Of a stretch of 64,000 bases of DNA, positions 38,005 through 47,704 are shown piece by piece. The notes under the pieces were generated by a model, which saw nothing but the letters and a program-made list of their open reading frames with translations, had not been told where the DNA came from and made no database searches. The DNA lies in assembly GCF_006438785.1 (NCBI RefSeq), contig NZ_RCZB01000005.1, positions 186,001-250,000 on the forward strand. Direction: 5' to 3'. The position numbers were made by a program, and so were the translations under genes. The stretch's first letter is position 1. Every line of letters starts with the position of its first letter. This DNA comes from Rhodanobacter glycinis. Lineage in GTDB: Bacteria > Pseudomonadota > Gammaproteobacteria > Xanthomonadales > Rhodanobacteraceae.

Positions 38005-38373
38005 ATGGCCGGCAAACGGGCGGCGAGGCAACAGGATACGGACGAACAGCCGGCGAAGGCATCCGCTGCAGCGTCGGTGGGCGTCGACGATGCAGCACGG
38101 GTGCTGCTTCCGGCGGATTGCCGCATGGCGGCCCAGGCTGCCCTGAAGGCGGAGTTGCTGGGTGCGCTGGATGCTGGCGCCATCGTGCTGGATGGCGGCC
38201 AGGTGGAGCGTGTCGACACCGCCGCGCTGCAGTTGCTGGTGTTGTTCCGGCGCGAGCTGGACACGCGCGGCGGCACGCTGGGCTGGCATGGCACGAGTGA
38301 TGCTCTGAACGAAGCAGCCGGCCTGCTCGGGCTGGCGCAGTTATTGAACCTGCCAGCGGCAGCGCTGGCCTGA
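38005..38373 (+). CDS. STAS-domain protein
   Basis: A 122-aa protein with a charged N-terminal tail (AGKRAARQQDTDEQPAKAS) and a STAS domain from about 35: LLPADCRMAAQAALKAELLG, GAIVLDGGQVERVDTAALQL. The expected phospho-Ser position reads DTAALQ with Thr instead of the Ser of SpoIIAA-type proteins. It opens the second chemotaxis operon; such STAS proteins precede cheY-cheA in other proteobacteria, with no fixed role. Confidence 0.85.
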   Translation: MAGKRAARQQDTDEQPAKASAAASVGVDDAARVLLPADCRMAAQAALKAELLGALDAGAIVLDGGQVERVDTAALQLLVLFRRELDTRGGTLGWHGTSDALNEAAGLLGLAQLLNLPAAALA

Positions 38374-38386
38374 ACGAGGTGGTGGC

Positions 38387-38749
38387 ATGGCAAAGATTCT
38401 TGCGGTAGACGATTCGGCATCGATGCGCGGCATGGTGGCGTTCACCCTGCGCGGCGCCGGCCATGAAGTGACCGAGGCCGAGAACGGACAGCTGGCGCTG
38501 GACGCGGCGCGCGGCGGCTCCTTCGAGCTGGTGCTGGCCGACGTCAACATGCCGGTGATGGACGGCATCGCGATGGTGCGCGAGTTGCGCGCGATGGATG
38601 CGTACAAGGGCGTGCCGATCCTGATGCTGACCACCGAGTCGCATACCGAGAAGAAGATGGAAGGCAAGGCCGCCGGCGCTACCGGCTGGCTGGTCAAGCC
38701 GTTCGATCCGGAACAACTGCTGGCCACCGTCAAGCGCGTGCTGGGTTAA
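38387..38749 (+). CDS. cheY: CheY-type response regulator (second copy)
   Basis: A 120-aa receiver: ILAVDDSASMRGMVAFTLRG, Asp in VLADVNMPVMDGIAMV, Thr in ILMLTTES, Lys in GWLVKPFDPEQL. This is the CheY subtype of array systems with CheA-MCP-CheR-CheD-CheB. It may compete with the first CheY for phosphate or serve as a sink, because no second CheZ is present. It sits 13 bp after the STAS gene and 8 bp before cheA. Confidence 0.93.
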   Translation: MAKILAVDDSASMRGMVAFTLRGAGHEVTEAENGQLALDAARGGSFELVLADVNMPVMDGIAMVRELRAMDAYKGVPILMLTTESHTEKKMEGKAAGATGWLVKPFDPEQLLATVKRVLG

Positions 38750-38757
38750 GGAACACC

Positions 38758-40752
38758 ATGAGTGCGGTCGACCTGACTCAGTTTCACAAGACCTTTTTCG
38801 AGGAAAGCCGGGAAGGGCTCGACGCGATGGAGGCTGCGCTGCTGGCGCTGGATTCGGGCGCGACCGACCACGAGCTGGTGCACACCATCTTTCGCGCGGC
38901 GCATTCCATCAAGGGCGGCGCCGCGACATTCGGGTTCGCCGACGTGGCCGCGTTCACCCATGTCGCCGAATCACTGCTGGAAGAGGTGCGCAGCGAGCGG
39001 CGTGCAGTGGACGCCGGGCTGATCGAGGTGTTGCTATGCTCGGTCGACTGCATGCGCGCGATGCTGGAGCGGTCGAGCCAGGGTCAGCCGGTGGCCGACG
39101 CCGAAAGCGAGGCGCTGCGCGTCGAGCTGGTGCAGCTGGTCAGCGGCGAGGTTGCCGCGCCGGTAGTGGCTGCCGCGTCGATGGTTGCACCGGTGAGCGG
39201 GTGGAACATTGCGTTCACCGCGTTGCCGCACCTGCTGCAGACCGGCAACGATCCCCTGCGGCTGTTCCGCGAACTGCAGCAACTGGGTCGCCTGGAGGTC
39301 GTGCGCGCGTTCATCACCGACAGTGCGCCGGCGCAGCTGGCCGAGCTCGATCCGAGCCAGTGTTATCTGGGCTGGGAATTGCGCCTGCATGGCGCCGTGG
39401 CACGTGCCGAGATCGATGCGGTGTTCGACTGGCTCGATGGCGATTGCGAGCTGGCAATCGCGCCGCTGGCCGAAGTGGCCGTTGCCGGCCCCGTGGCGCA
39501 GGCAGCGGGCGAATCGTTGCCGGTCGCCACGGCCGCGCCGCGCCCGATACGCGAGACGGCCGCCGCGTCCGGCGAGGGCAGCTCGATCCGCGTGGGCATC
39601 GACAAGGTCGACGCGCTGATCAACATGATGGGCGAGCTGGTGATTACCCAGTCGATGCTTAGCGACATCGGCGAGAAATTCGAACTGTCCCAGCTGGGTC
39701 GGTTGCGCGACGGGCTGGTGCAGCTCGAACGCACCACGCGCGAGTTGCAGGAAAGCGTCATGCGCATCCGCATGCTGCCGATCGGCTCCGTGTTCAACCG
39801 CTTTCCGCGCCTGGTGCACGACCTGGAGCGCAAGCTCGACAAGCGGGTCAAGCTGGAGCTGCATGGCGAGCACACCGAACTGGACAAGACGGTGCTGGAG
39901 AAGATCGGCGACCCGCTGGTGCACCTGGTGCGCAACGCGATCGACCACGGACTGGAGTCGCCGGCGCAACGCAAGGCCGCCGGCAAATCCGAAACCGGCA
40001 CGCTCAAGCTCAACGCGTACCACGAGGGCGGCAACATCGTGGTGCAGATCAGCGACGACGGTGCGGGCCTCAACCATGCCGCGATCGTGGCCAAGGCGCA
40101 GCAGCGCGGCCTGATCGCCGCGGGGCAGGAGCTCAGCGACGCCGAGGTGGCCGAGCTGATCTTCCAGCCGGGCTTCTCCACCGCCGCCCAGGCCACCGAT
40201 CTTTCCGGGCGCGGCGTGGGCATGGACGTCGTGCGCCGCAACGTGCGCGATCTGGGTGGCAGCGTCGGCGTGCGCAGCGTGTCCGGCAAGGGCAGCACGT
40301 TCACGATCACCTTGCCATTGACCCTGGCGATCATCGATGGCCTGGTCACGGCGGTCGGCAGCGAACGCTACATCGTGCCGCTGACCTCGATCGTCGAGTC
40401 GCTGCGCCTGCGCGCCGATGCGGTGCGCCGGATCGCCGGCGGCGGCGAGGTGTTCCACTTCCGCGACGAATACCTGCCGATCATGCGCCTGCATCGTGCC
40501 TTTGCCTGCAACGATGCGGTCACCGACATCGAACACGGCATCGTGGTGGTGATCGAGGAGGACGGCCGGCGCGTGGGCCTGCTGGTCGACGACCTGCTCG
40601 GCCAGCAGCAGGCGGTCGTCAAATCGCTGGAAGCGCATTACCAGCGCGTGCAGGGCATCTCCGGCGCGACCATCCTCAGTGATGGCTCGGTCGCACTGAT
40701 CGTCGACGTGGGTGGCGTGGTGCGGCTGGGGCAGCGCAGCAAGGCAGCCTGA
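38758..40752 (+). CDS. cheA: CheA histidine kinase (second copy)
   Basis: A 664-aa CheA with all five regions: P1 with phospho-His 49 (FRAAHSIKGGAATFGF), a P2-like fold (about 145-240, WNIAFTALPHLLQTGNDPLR), P3, the kinase P4 (LVRNAIDHGLESP, DDGAGLN, GRGVGMDVVRRNV) and P5 (IVPLTSIVESLRLR). Unlike the first CheA it has a structured P2. It precedes a Cache receptor gene by 166 bp. Confidence 0.96.
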   Translation: MSAVDLTQFHKTFFEESREGLDAMEAALLALDSGATDHELVHTIFRAAHSIKGGAATFGFADVAAFTHVAESLLEEVRSERRAVDAGLIEVLLCSVDCMRAMLERSSQGQPVADAESEALRVELVQLVSGEVAAPVVAAASMVAPVSGWNIAFTALPHLLQTGNDPLRLFRELQQLGRLEVVRAFITDSAPAQLAELDPSQCYLGWELRLHGAVARAEIDAVFDWLDGDCELAIAPLAEVAVAGPVAQAAGESLPVATAAPRPIRETAAASGEGSSIRVGIDKVDALINMMGELVITQSMLSDIGEKFELSQLGRLRDGLVQLERTTRELQESVMRIRMLPIGSVFNRFPRLVHDLERKLDKRVKLELHGEHTELDKTVLEKIGDPLVHLVRNAIDHGLESPAQRKAAGKSETGTLKLNAYHEGGNIVVQISDDGAGLNHAAIVAKAQQRGLIAAGQELSDAEVAELIFQPGFSTAAQATDLSGRGVGMDVVRRNVRDLGGSVGVRSVSGKGSTFTITLPLTLAIIDGLVTAVGSERYIVPLTSIVESLRLRADAVRRIAGGGEVFHFRDEYLPIMRLHRAFACNDAVTDIEHGIVVVIEEDGRRVGLLVDDLLGQQQAVVKSLEAHYQRVQGISGATILSDGSVALIVDVGGVVRLGQRSKAA

Positions 40753-40918
40753 AGGCGGCGTCGGCTGATGCCGTGACGATTGACGCAAGCGATGGCGGGT
40801 TCATCGCGCGAATACCCGATTTCCCTTTGCGCCGTTGACCGCCGCTGTCGGTGGTCACACGGGCCAGTCCTGTGCGTGGCGTTTCCCCTGTTTGAGTCTT
40901 TCCACTTGAGGTTGAGCA

Positions 40919-42625
40919 ATGTTGTCCCTAAAGAGTTTGTCGTTGAGTCGCCTGAGCCTGAATGCGCGGGTGGCGTGGGTGGTCGTGGTGGTGATCGCGG
41001 GTCTCGCAAGCCTTACCGTGATGAATGCGTTCGAGAGCCGCAGCCGCCAGATGAGCGGGCTGGAGCGCACGCTGCGCAGCGAGATCGAGGCAGCCATCAC
41101 GGTGGCCAGCGGTTTCCAGAAGCGAGCGGCCAACGGCGAATTCAGCGAGGCGGAGGCCCAGCGTCTGGCGCTGGCGCAGATCCATGACATGCAGTGGGAC
41201 AACGGCACCGGCTACATCTTCGTTTTCGACACCAGCCTGATCATGCGCCTGCATCCGCTGCGGCCGAACTGGGCAGGCAAGGACATCAGCGCCGAAACCG
41301 ATGCCAACGGCGTGCCGCATTACCGCAAGATGATGGAGGGCGATGTCCAGTTCGGGCACACCCTGATCCGCTACACGCAGAAAATGCCCGATGGCGGAAC
41401 CAAGGACAAGATCACTTACGCACAGCTGTTCAAGCCGTGGAAGCTGAACTTCGCGGCAGGAGCGTATTTCGACGACATCGATGCCGAGTTTCAGCATTCG
41501 CTGGCGACCAACCTGGGCAAGGCGGGGCTGGTCGGCCTGCTGGTGATCCTGATGGTCTGGCTTTCGATGCGCAGCATTCGCCGCAGCATCGGTGGCGAGC
41601 CGGATTTTGCGGTGGCGATGGCCACGCGCATCGCCAACGGTGACCTGAGCGGCGATGACGGCGGCAAGACGTTCGTCAGCGGCAGCCTGCTGGATGAACT
41701 GGTGCGGATGCGCGGGCGTCTCACCGGCATCGTCGGCCAGGTACAGCACGGTTCGCAGGCGGTCAGCACGGCGGCAAGCCAGATCGCCAAGGGCAACGAC
41801 GACCTGAGCCAGCGCACGCAGGAGCAGGCGTCGAGCCTGGAGGAAACCGCCGCGTCGATGGAGCAGATGACCTCCACCGTCAAGCAGAACGCCGAGAACG
41901 CCAGCGAGGCCAGCCAGCTTGCCCATGGCGCGCGCGAGCAGGCCGAACGCGGCGGCGCGGTGGCCGCAAGGGCGGTAGCGGCGATGGGCGAGATCAACGC
42001 ATCGAGCCGCAAGATCGCCGACATCGTGGGGCTGATCGACGAGATCGCGTTCCAGACCAACCTGCTGTCGCTGAATGCGGCCGTGGAAGCTGCGCGTGCC
42101 GGTGAACAGGGCCGCGGCTTTGCCGTGGTGGCCACCGAAGTGCGCAGCCTGTCCCAGCGCAGCGCGGCGGCAGCGAAGGAAATCAAGGCGCTCATCAACG
42201 AGAGCGTCGCGCGGGTGCAGGCCGGCAGCGCGCTGGTCGACGAATCCGGCGCGGCGCTGGCCGACATCGTCGACAGCGTGAAGAAGGTCACCGACATCGT
42301 GGCCGAGATTGCCGCGGCCAGCCAGGAGCAGTCCAGCGGCATCGACCAGGTGAACCACGCGGTGATGCAGATGGACGAGGTCACGCAGCAGAACGCGGCG
42401 CTGGTCGAGGAGGCTTCCGCAGCAGCGCGCGCGATGCAGGAGCAGGCCAACGAACTGCAGAGTCAGATGACGTTTTTCCATCTGCATGCCAGCGACAACG
42501 TACCCGCGCCGGCCGTGGCCGTCGCCAGCGTGGCGCGCGCCGCAACGGCGTCGCGCCCGCCCGTTGCCCGATCGCGGACGCGGCGCACCGCGGCCGCGAC
42601 AGGCGGAGCGTGGACCGAGTTCTGA
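40919..42625 (+). CDS. Chemoreceptor with a single Cache domain
   Basis: A 568-aa receptor. N-terminal span at about 15-35, periplasmic sCache_2 domain (40-190, with [20 protein letters not shown] and [19 protein letters not shown]), second span near 200-220, a short HAMP-like stretch, then the signalling domain with the hairpin tip [20 protein letters not shown]. It ends in GGAWTEF, a tethering pentapeptide of type xWxxF for CheR/CheB. sCache domains often sense small organic acids or amines; the ligand is unknown. Confidence 0.95.
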   Translation: MLSLKSLSLSRLSLNARVAWVVVVVIAGLASLTVMNAFESRSRQMSGLERTLRSEIEAAITVASGFQKRAANGEFSEAEAQRLALAQIHDMQWDNGTGYIFVFDTSLIMRLHPLRPNWAGKDISAETDANGVPHYRKMMEGDVQFGHTLIRYTQKMPDGGTKDKITYAQLFKPWKLNFAAGAYFDDIDAEFQHSLATNLGKAGLVGLLVILMVWLSMRSIRRSIGGEPDFAVAMATRIANGDLSGDDGGKTFVSGSLLDELVRMRGRLTGIVGQVQHGSQAVSTAASQIAKGNDDLSQRTQEQASSLEETAASMEQMTSTVKQNAENASEASQLAHGAREQAERGGAVAARAVAAMGEINASSRKIADIVGLIDEIAFQTNLLSLNAAVEAARAGEQGRGFAVVATEVRSLSQRSAAAAKEIKALINESVARVQAGSALVDESGAALADIVDSVKKVTDIVAEIAAASQEQSSGIDQVNHAVMQMDEVTQQNAALVEEASAAARAMQEQANELQSQMTFFHLHASDNVPAPAVAVASVARAATASRPPVARSRTRRTAAATGGAWTEF

Positions 42626-42662
42626 TCCGGTTCCGCTGTCTCATGGCACGAAACCTACTTCA

Positions 42663-42680
42663 GCGGCGCCGCGGCGCCGC
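42663..42680. repeat. 18-bp perfect palindrome between receptor and porin genes
   Basis: GCGGCGCCGCGGCGCCGC reads the same on both strands. It could form a GC-only hairpin that dampens transcription out of the receptor gene; no U-run follows, so a terminator role is uncertain. Confidence 0.6.
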
Positions 42681-42703
42681 CATTTCACCGATGGAAACTA
42701 TTC

Positions 42704-43732
42704 ATGAACTCCCTGTGGGCATCGAGCCGGCGCCTGAGCCTGGTATGTGGGCTGGCGCTGGTCACCGCCGTTCCGGCGGTCAGTGCCGGCGATTTCACGT
42801 TCGGCGGCAAGCTGTTCGCCGACTTCAGCCAGTTGCGCCAGCACGATCGCACGGCGCATGCGGACAGCCACGCCAGCGACGCCGATCTGAAGCGGTTGTA
42901 CCTGGATGCGGACTACGCGTTTGACCCGGCGTGGTCGGCGCATCTCACCACCGACGTCAATTGGTTGCGCGGCCAGCGCGACCCGGATGTGTGGGTGAAA
43001 CACGCGTATCTGCAGCGCAAATTCAGCAACGCCGCGCTGCTGCGCGTGGGCGTTGACGACATGCCGATGATGGCGCTGACCAGCCAGTGGTACGGCTATC
43101 GCTACATCGACCCGATCGCCACCTCGCTGCAGAAGATCGACAGCGCAGCGGACTGGGGCCTGCACCTGCAAGGCGTGCTGGCGCCGCGGCTGGATTACGC
43201 CGTGTCCGTGGTCAGTGGCGGTGGCTACAAGCAGCCGACCCATGGCCGGCGAGCCGACGTGGAGGCGCTGCTGGCCTGGCACACCAGTGCGCATACGCTG
43301 CTGGCACTGGGTGGCTATGACGGCCAGCTGGCTGCCGGCGACGAGCCGCGGGCGCCGTACCACACCGCCCGCCGGATCGACCTGTTGGCCGCGTATGCAG
43401 GCGACATCTGGCGCATCGGTACGCGCTACAGCTACGCCAGCAATTGGGCCAGCCTGTACAGCACGAACAGTGAGCGCACGCGCAGCTGGTCTGCGTGGGT
43501 CAGCGTGCGGGTGGCCGCGCAGTGGAGCGTGTTCGCCCGCTACGACCATGGCCAGCCGGCCAGCCTGCGCGATCCCACCCGGCACACCATCTATGCCGAT
43601 GCCGGCGTGCAATGGCAACCAGTCAAGCGCCTGCGACTGGCGCTGGTGATGAAGCGCAATGCCTTGCGCCGCGAGGGCCGCGAGCTGCGCAGCGGCAACG
43701 AGGCGGGCGTGTGGAGCGAGTTCGCGTTCTGA
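42704..43732 (+). CDS. Porin-like outer-membrane beta-barrel protein
   Basis: A 342-aa secreted protein with a signal peptide ending SAG at about residue 28. The rest alternates polar and aromatic residues (FADFSQLRQHDRT, KHAYLQRKFSNAALLRVGVD, RRIDLLAAYAGDIWRIGTRY) and ends in WSEFAF with the terminal Phe of barrel proteins. It resembles OprO/OprP-type phosphate-selective porins in pattern, at reduced length. It lies between a Cache receptor and a FliA-driven cheW, an unusual place. Substrate unknown. Confidence 0.7.
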   Translation: MNSLWASSRRLSLVCGLALVTAVPAVSAGDFTFGGKLFADFSQLRQHDRTAHADSHASDADLKRLYLDADYAFDPAWSAHLTTDVNWLRGQRDPDVWVKHAYLQRKFSNAALLRVGVDDMPMMALTSQWYGYRYIDPIATSLQKIDSAADWGLHLQGVLAPRLDYAVSVVSGGGYKQPTHGRRADVEALLAWHTSAHTLLALGGYDGQLAAGDEPRAPYHTARRIDLLAAYAGDIWRIGTRYSYASNWASLYSTNSERTRSWSAWVSVRVAAQWSVFARYDHGQPASLRDPTRHTIYADAGVQWQPVKRLRLALVMKRNALRREGRELRSGNEAGVWSEFAF

Positions 43733-43757
43733 TCGATATCCACTGTTGGACGAGTGC

Positions 43758-43784
43758 TCAAGTTCCCGCCGCACGGGCCGACAC
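43758..43784 (+). promoter_or_regulatory. FliA promoter of the cheW-receptor-cheR-cheD operon
   Basis: TCAAGTTC, 11 bp, GCCGACAC (6 of 8 matches in the -10). It lies 51 bp before cheW at 43835, just after the porin-like gene. Confidence 0.8.
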
Positions 43785-43834
43785 AGTCAAGGCAGAAGGA
43801 CGCTCGCAGACGTCCGTTACGAGGTTACCGCCCC

Positions 43835-44338
43835 ATGTACGAAGACAAACAGGCCGCGGCACCGTCGCAGCAGCTCACTTTCAGCCTGGCCGACGAAGAG
43901 TATGGCGTGGACATCCTGGCCGTACGCGAGATCCGCAGCTGGACGCGCGTCACCCGTATTCCGCAGACGCCGGATTACGTGCTGGGCGTGCTGAACCTGC
44001 GCGGTGCGATCGTGCCGATCATGGATCTGCGCCTGCGCTTCGGCCTGCAGCGCGAAAGCTATGGCGACGACACCGTGGTGATCATCGTGGCCATTGGCGA
44101 GCGCCTGTTCGGCATCGTGGTGGACGCGGTTTCCGACGTGGTCGATATCGACCCGGCGGCGATCAAGCCGGTGCCGGATATGGGCGCGGTGGTCGATACG
44201 CGTTACCTGAAAGGGCTCGCGACGTATGCAGAACGCATGGTGATGCTGCTTGATGTGGAAAAGTTGATGCGTCCGGAGGACGTGGAAACGCTGGATGCCG
44301 CGCTGCCGGCCATCCAGGAAGTTGAAGTTGCGGCCTGA
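43835..44338 (+). CDS. cheW: CheW coupling protein
   Basis: A 167-aa CheW starting [20 protein letters not shown]. Conserved blocks: [35 protein letters not shown], and [14 protein letters not shown]. It bridges receptor tips and the P5 domain of CheA in the array. ATG 43835 is preferred to the frame-start at 43754, which lies upstream of the FliA site. The next receptor gene starts 13 bp later. Confidence 0.96.
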   Translation: MYEDKQAAAPSQQLTFSLADEEYGVDILAVREIRSWTRVTRIPQTPDYVLGVLNLRGAIVPIMDLRLRFGLQRESYGDDTVVIIVAIGERLFGIVVDAVSDVVDIDPAAIKPVPDMGAVVDTRYLKGLATYAERMVMLLDVEKLMRPEDVETLDAALPAIQEVEVAA

Positions 44339-44351
44339 CCCGGGAATCGAG

Positions 44352-46094
44352 ATGAAGATGAAGAATCTGATGGCGCGCCTGTCCCGCCTGACCACATTGA
44401 CCGTCAAGGCCCGTCTCATCGGCGTGCTTGGCCTGTTGTGCACCATGTTGCTGGTGGGCGCCTGGATCGGGCTGGGCGGCATGGCCCGGGCGAACGAGAG
44501 CGCGCGCCAGATCTACCAGGAAGAACTGATACCGCTGACCAGCATCAACGAAGTGGCGCGCGGCTCGCTGAACAGCTTCATTTCGCTGAGCGAGGCGGCT
44601 TTCCACAAGGACGACAAGGCGATCGTCAAGCAGAAGCTCGATGAGGTCGCCAAGACCCAGGTCACCGATGCGGTGCTGCTGAAGAAACTGGGTGCGACTG
44701 CCATGACGCCGGCGGTCAAGAAGCAGTGGACCGCGTTCGAGAGCGCGCGAGGCGACGTCGCCTCGTCGATGAGCGAGATCACCGATGCGCTGAACCAGGC
44801 CGACGACGGCACGAACGCGCTGCTGTATTCCGACGTGTTGCCCAACGTGTCGATCATGGGTTCGGAAATGAACAAGCTGATCGCGATGCAGGTCGACGAA
44901 AGCCGCCAGCATTACGAATCCGCGCTGGCCAGCTATGAGCGCATCCGCCTGATGACGTTTGCCGCACTAGGCGCCGGCATGTTGCTGGCGGTGCTGATGG
45001 CGTTCTTCCTGATCCGCTCCATCGTGGGCACGCTCAACCGTGCCGTGCGTGTGGCCAACGCCATCTCGCAGGGCCAGCTGGGCCACCACATCGTCACCCA
45101 TCGCAAGGACGAACTGGGACGCCTGCTGGAAGCGTTCCGCATGATGGATGACCGGCTCACCCTCACCGTCGGCGAAGTGCGTCGCGGCTCGGATGCGGTC
45201 AGCACGGCGGCGCAGCAGATTGCGCACGGCAACGACGACCTCAGCCAGCGCACGCAGGAGCAGGCCTCCAGCCTGGAAGAAACCGCCTCGTCGATGGAGC
45301 AGATGACTTCCACCGTCAAGCAGAATGCCGAGAACGCCAGCCACGCCAACCAGCTTGCCCGCGGTGCCCGCGAACAGGCTGAGCGCGGTGGCGAAGTGGC
45401 CGGCCGGGCGATCCTCGCGATGAGCGAGATCAACGCCTCCAGCGGCAAGATCGCCGACATCGTGGGGCTGATCCAGGAGATCGCCTTCCAGACCAACCTG
45501 CTGGCGCTGAACGCGGCCGTCGAGGCGGCCCGTGCCGGCGAGCAGGGCCGCGGCTTCGCCGTGGTGGCCACCGAGGTGCGCAGCCTGGCGCAGCGCAGCG
45601 CCGGTGCAGCGAAGGAGATCAAGGGACTCATCAACGACAGCGCGGAAAAGGTGCGCAGCGGTTCGGAGCTGGTGAACCAGTCGGGCAAGGCGCTGGCCGA
45701 AATCGTCGAGAGCGTGAAGAAGGTCACCGACATCGTGGCCGAGATCGCCGCGGCCAGCCAGGAACAATCCGCGGGCATCGACCAGGTCAACAACGCCGTG
45801 ATGCAGATGGACGAGATGACCCAGCAGAATGCCGCGCTGGTCGAGGAGGCTGCGGCGGCTGCCCGCGCCATGCATGAGCAAGCCGGTGAACTGACCCGCC
45901 AGGTCGGCTTCTTCCAGTTGAGCGACGACGGTGCGACATCCGTTGCGCCAGCGGCGCCGACGCGGGCGCAGACCGTGGCGGCGGAAGCCGAGGCGGTATT
46001 CGCCGCCGTGCGCAACACCGCGCCAATGGCCGTCCGCCCGACGCGCGCGCCGGTTGAACCCGCCAGCGCAGCCGGCGTGTGGAAGGAATTCTGA
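44352..46094 (+). CDS. Chemoreceptor with four-helix periplasmic domain
   Basis: A 580-aa receptor. Span 1 near 20-40 ([20 protein letters not shown]), a helical periplasmic part (40-195) of the 4HB type, span 2 near 200-222, a HAMP linker, and the signalling domain with [20 protein letters not shown]. It ends in AAGVWKEF, an xWxxF pentapeptide. The signalling part is close to that of the Cache receptor, so both likely join one array. Start ATG 44352; ATG 44358 is possible. Confidence 0.94.
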   Translation: MKMKNLMARLSRLTTLTVKARLIGVLGLLCTMLLVGAWIGLGGMARANESARQIYQEELIPLTSINEVARGSLNSFISLSEAAFHKDDKAIVKQKLDEVAKTQVTDAVLLKKLGATAMTPAVKKQWTAFESARGDVASSMSEITDALNQADDGTNALLYSDVLPNVSIMGSEMNKLIAMQVDESRQHYESALASYERIRLMTFAALGAGMLLAVLMAFFLIRSIVGTLNRAVRVANAISQGQLGHHIVTHRKDELGRLLEAFRMMDDRLTLTVGEVRRGSDAVSTAAQQIAHGNDDLSQRTQEQASSLEETASSMEQMTSTVKQNAENASHANQLARGAREQAERGGEVAGRAILAMSEINASSGKIADIVGLIQEIAFQTNLLALNAAVEAARAGEQGRGFAVVATEVRSLAQRSAGAAKEIKGLINDSAEKVRSGSELVNQSGKALAEIVESVKKVTDIVAEIAAASQEQSAGIDQVNNAVMQMDEMTQQNAALVEEAAAAARAMHEQAGELTRQVGFFQLSDDGATSVAPAAPTRAQTVAAEAEAVFAAVRNTAPMAVRPTRAPVEPASAAGVWKEF

Positions 46095-46095
46095 A

Positions 46096-46980
46096 GTGAA
46101 TGCGGCGTCCGGCGCGATTGAAGACAGCACCACCACGACGGGCCACGTTGGCCCGTTGCTGGGGGATGCCGACTTCCAGTACCTGCGGAATTTCGTGCTG
46201 GAGCATTGCGGTATCGCGCTGGGCGAGCACAAGCATCAGCTGGTGCAGGGGCGTTTGCTCCGCCGGCTGCGCGCACTGGGCCTGTCGAACTTCACCAGTT
46301 ATTGCGAGTTGCTGCGGCGCGATCCGTACAGCGAACTTGGCGAGCTGGCCAGCGCCATCAGCACCAACGTAACGGCGTTCTTCCGCGAAGTGCACCATTA
46401 CGACCTGCTGGTCGACGAGCTGCTGCCGCGCTGGCTGCACGAGAAGCGACGCGAAGGCGATCGCTTGCGGATATGGTCGGCGGGTTGCTCAACCGGCGAA
46501 GAACCCTACGCGCTGGCGATGGTGCTGGCCGAGGCGATCGAGCAGAGCGGCAGCAAGCTGGATGCGAAAATCCTGGCCACCGACCTGTCACCGCAGGCGC
46601 TGGAAACCGCGCGCAAAGGCGTGTACCCGCTGGAGCGCCTCGCCGGCATCAGCGCCGAGCGCTGCCGGCGCTGGATGCTGCGCGGCGAGGGCGAGTACGA
46701 CGGGCTGGCCTGTGTGCACCCGCGCCTGCGCGAGCTGGTCACCATCGAGCCGCTGAACCTGCTGCATCCGTGGCCGATGCGCGGTCCGTTCGACGCGATC
46801 TTCTGCCGCAACGTGGTGATCTATTTCGACCAGCCGACCAAGCAGCGGCTGTTTCGCCGCTACGCCGAATTGCTGCCGACAGGTGGCTATCTGTTTCTCG
46901 GTCACTCCGAATCACTGCACGGCGTCAATGACGAGTTCGAGCTCATCGGCCGCACGGTCCACCGGAAGATCGGCGGATGA
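46096..46980 (+). CDS. cheR: CheR, receptor methyltransferase
   Basis: A 294-aa CheR starting at GTG 46096, two bases after the receptor stop, with GGAAGGA (46081-46087) as ribosome site. N-terminal helices (QYLRNFVLEHCGIALGEHKH), then the SAM fold with WSAGCSTGEEPYALAM, ILATDLSPQALETARKGVY and IFCRNVVIYFD. It methylates receptor Glu residues and would dock on the xWxxF tails. cheD overlaps its end by 4 bp. Confidence 0.96.
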   Translation: MNAASGAIEDSTTTTGHVGPLLGDADFQYLRNFVLEHCGIALGEHKHQLVQGRLLRRLRALGLSNFTSYCELLRRDPYSELGELASAISTNVTAFFREVHHYDLLVDELLPRWLHEKRREGDRLRIWSAGCSTGEEPYALAMVLAEAIEQSGSKLDAKILATDLSPQALETARKGVYPLERLAGISAERCRRWMLRGEGEYDGLACVHPRLRELVTIEPLNLLHPWPMRGPFDAIFCRNVVIYFDQPTKQRLFRRYAELLPTGGYLFLGHSESLHGVNDEFELIGRTVHRKIGG

Positions 46981-47627
46981 CCTTGCTCGCCGATCGCCGC
47001 ACCAGTGCGGCAAGCCAGGCTTCGGTGCTGCCGGGTTTCGAGCACTTGCGGCGGTACTGGGATCCGGCGCAGTCATGCATGACGGTGAAAGTGCTGCCTG
47101 GCGAGTTCTACGTCAGCACGCAGAATGAGCTGGTCACTACCGTGCTCGGATCGTGCGTATCGGCGTGCATCCACGATGCGCGCCGCGGCATCGGCGGCAT
47201 GAATCATTTCATGCTGCCGGAGCCGCGCGGCGAGCGCGACAGCTGGACCGCCACCGTGGGCCGCGCGGCCCGCTACGGTAGCGACGCGATGGAGCAGCTG
47301 ATCAACGCGATCCTCGTTGCCGGCGGCCAGCGCGCCGACCTGCAGGTCAAGATATTCGGCGGTGGCCGGGTGCTGGCGCAGCTGACCGATATCGGCCAGC
47401 GCAATATCGATTTCGTGCAGCACTACATCTCCACCGAAAGACTGAACCTGTGTGCGTCGGATCTCGGCGACGTGTATCCGCGACAGGTGCAGTTCTTTCC
47501 CAGCACCGGCCGTGCACGCGTGCGGCTGCTGCGTCGCCACGACGACGCGCAGCTGGTGGCCGATGAGCCCGGCTACCTCAAGCGTTTGGCAAATGACCCG
47601 ATAAAGGGTGAGGTCGAGCTTTTCTAG
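46977..47627 (+). CDS. cheD: CheD, receptor glutamine deamidase
   Basis: A 216-aa CheD. The catalytic Cys sits in [20 protein letters not shown] and the His in [11 protein letters not shown]. The C-terminal half has [19 protein letters not shown]. It converts receptor Gln to Glu, making methylation sites, and may bind other Che proteins. The final residues GEVELF resemble the GEIELF tail of the receptor-like protein at 48819-50006. Confidence 0.95.
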   Translation: MTLLADRRTSAASQASVLPGFEHLRRYWDPAQSCMTVKVLPGEFYVSTQNELVTTVLGSCVSACIHDARRGIGGMNHFMLPEPRGERDSWTATVGRAARYGSDAMEQLINAILVAGGQRADLQVKIFGGGRVLAQLTDIGQRNIDFVQHYISTERLNLCASDLGDVYPRQVQFFPSTGRARVRLLRRHDDAQLVADEPGYLKRLANDPIKGEVELF

Positions 47628-47704
47628 CAGCGGCTTCATCGCGGAAAACCGGCAAGGCCGCTGTCGATTGCGACGCGGCTCGAGCTTCATGGCAACGAGA
47701 TTGG

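Noticed and set aside
43715..43732. Porin-like protein ends VWSEFAF, similar to receptor tails VWKEF and AWTEF
   Set aside because: A periplasmic/outer-membrane barrel end cannot meet cytoplasmic CheR; terminal Phe fits the barrel-assembly signal. Probably chance.
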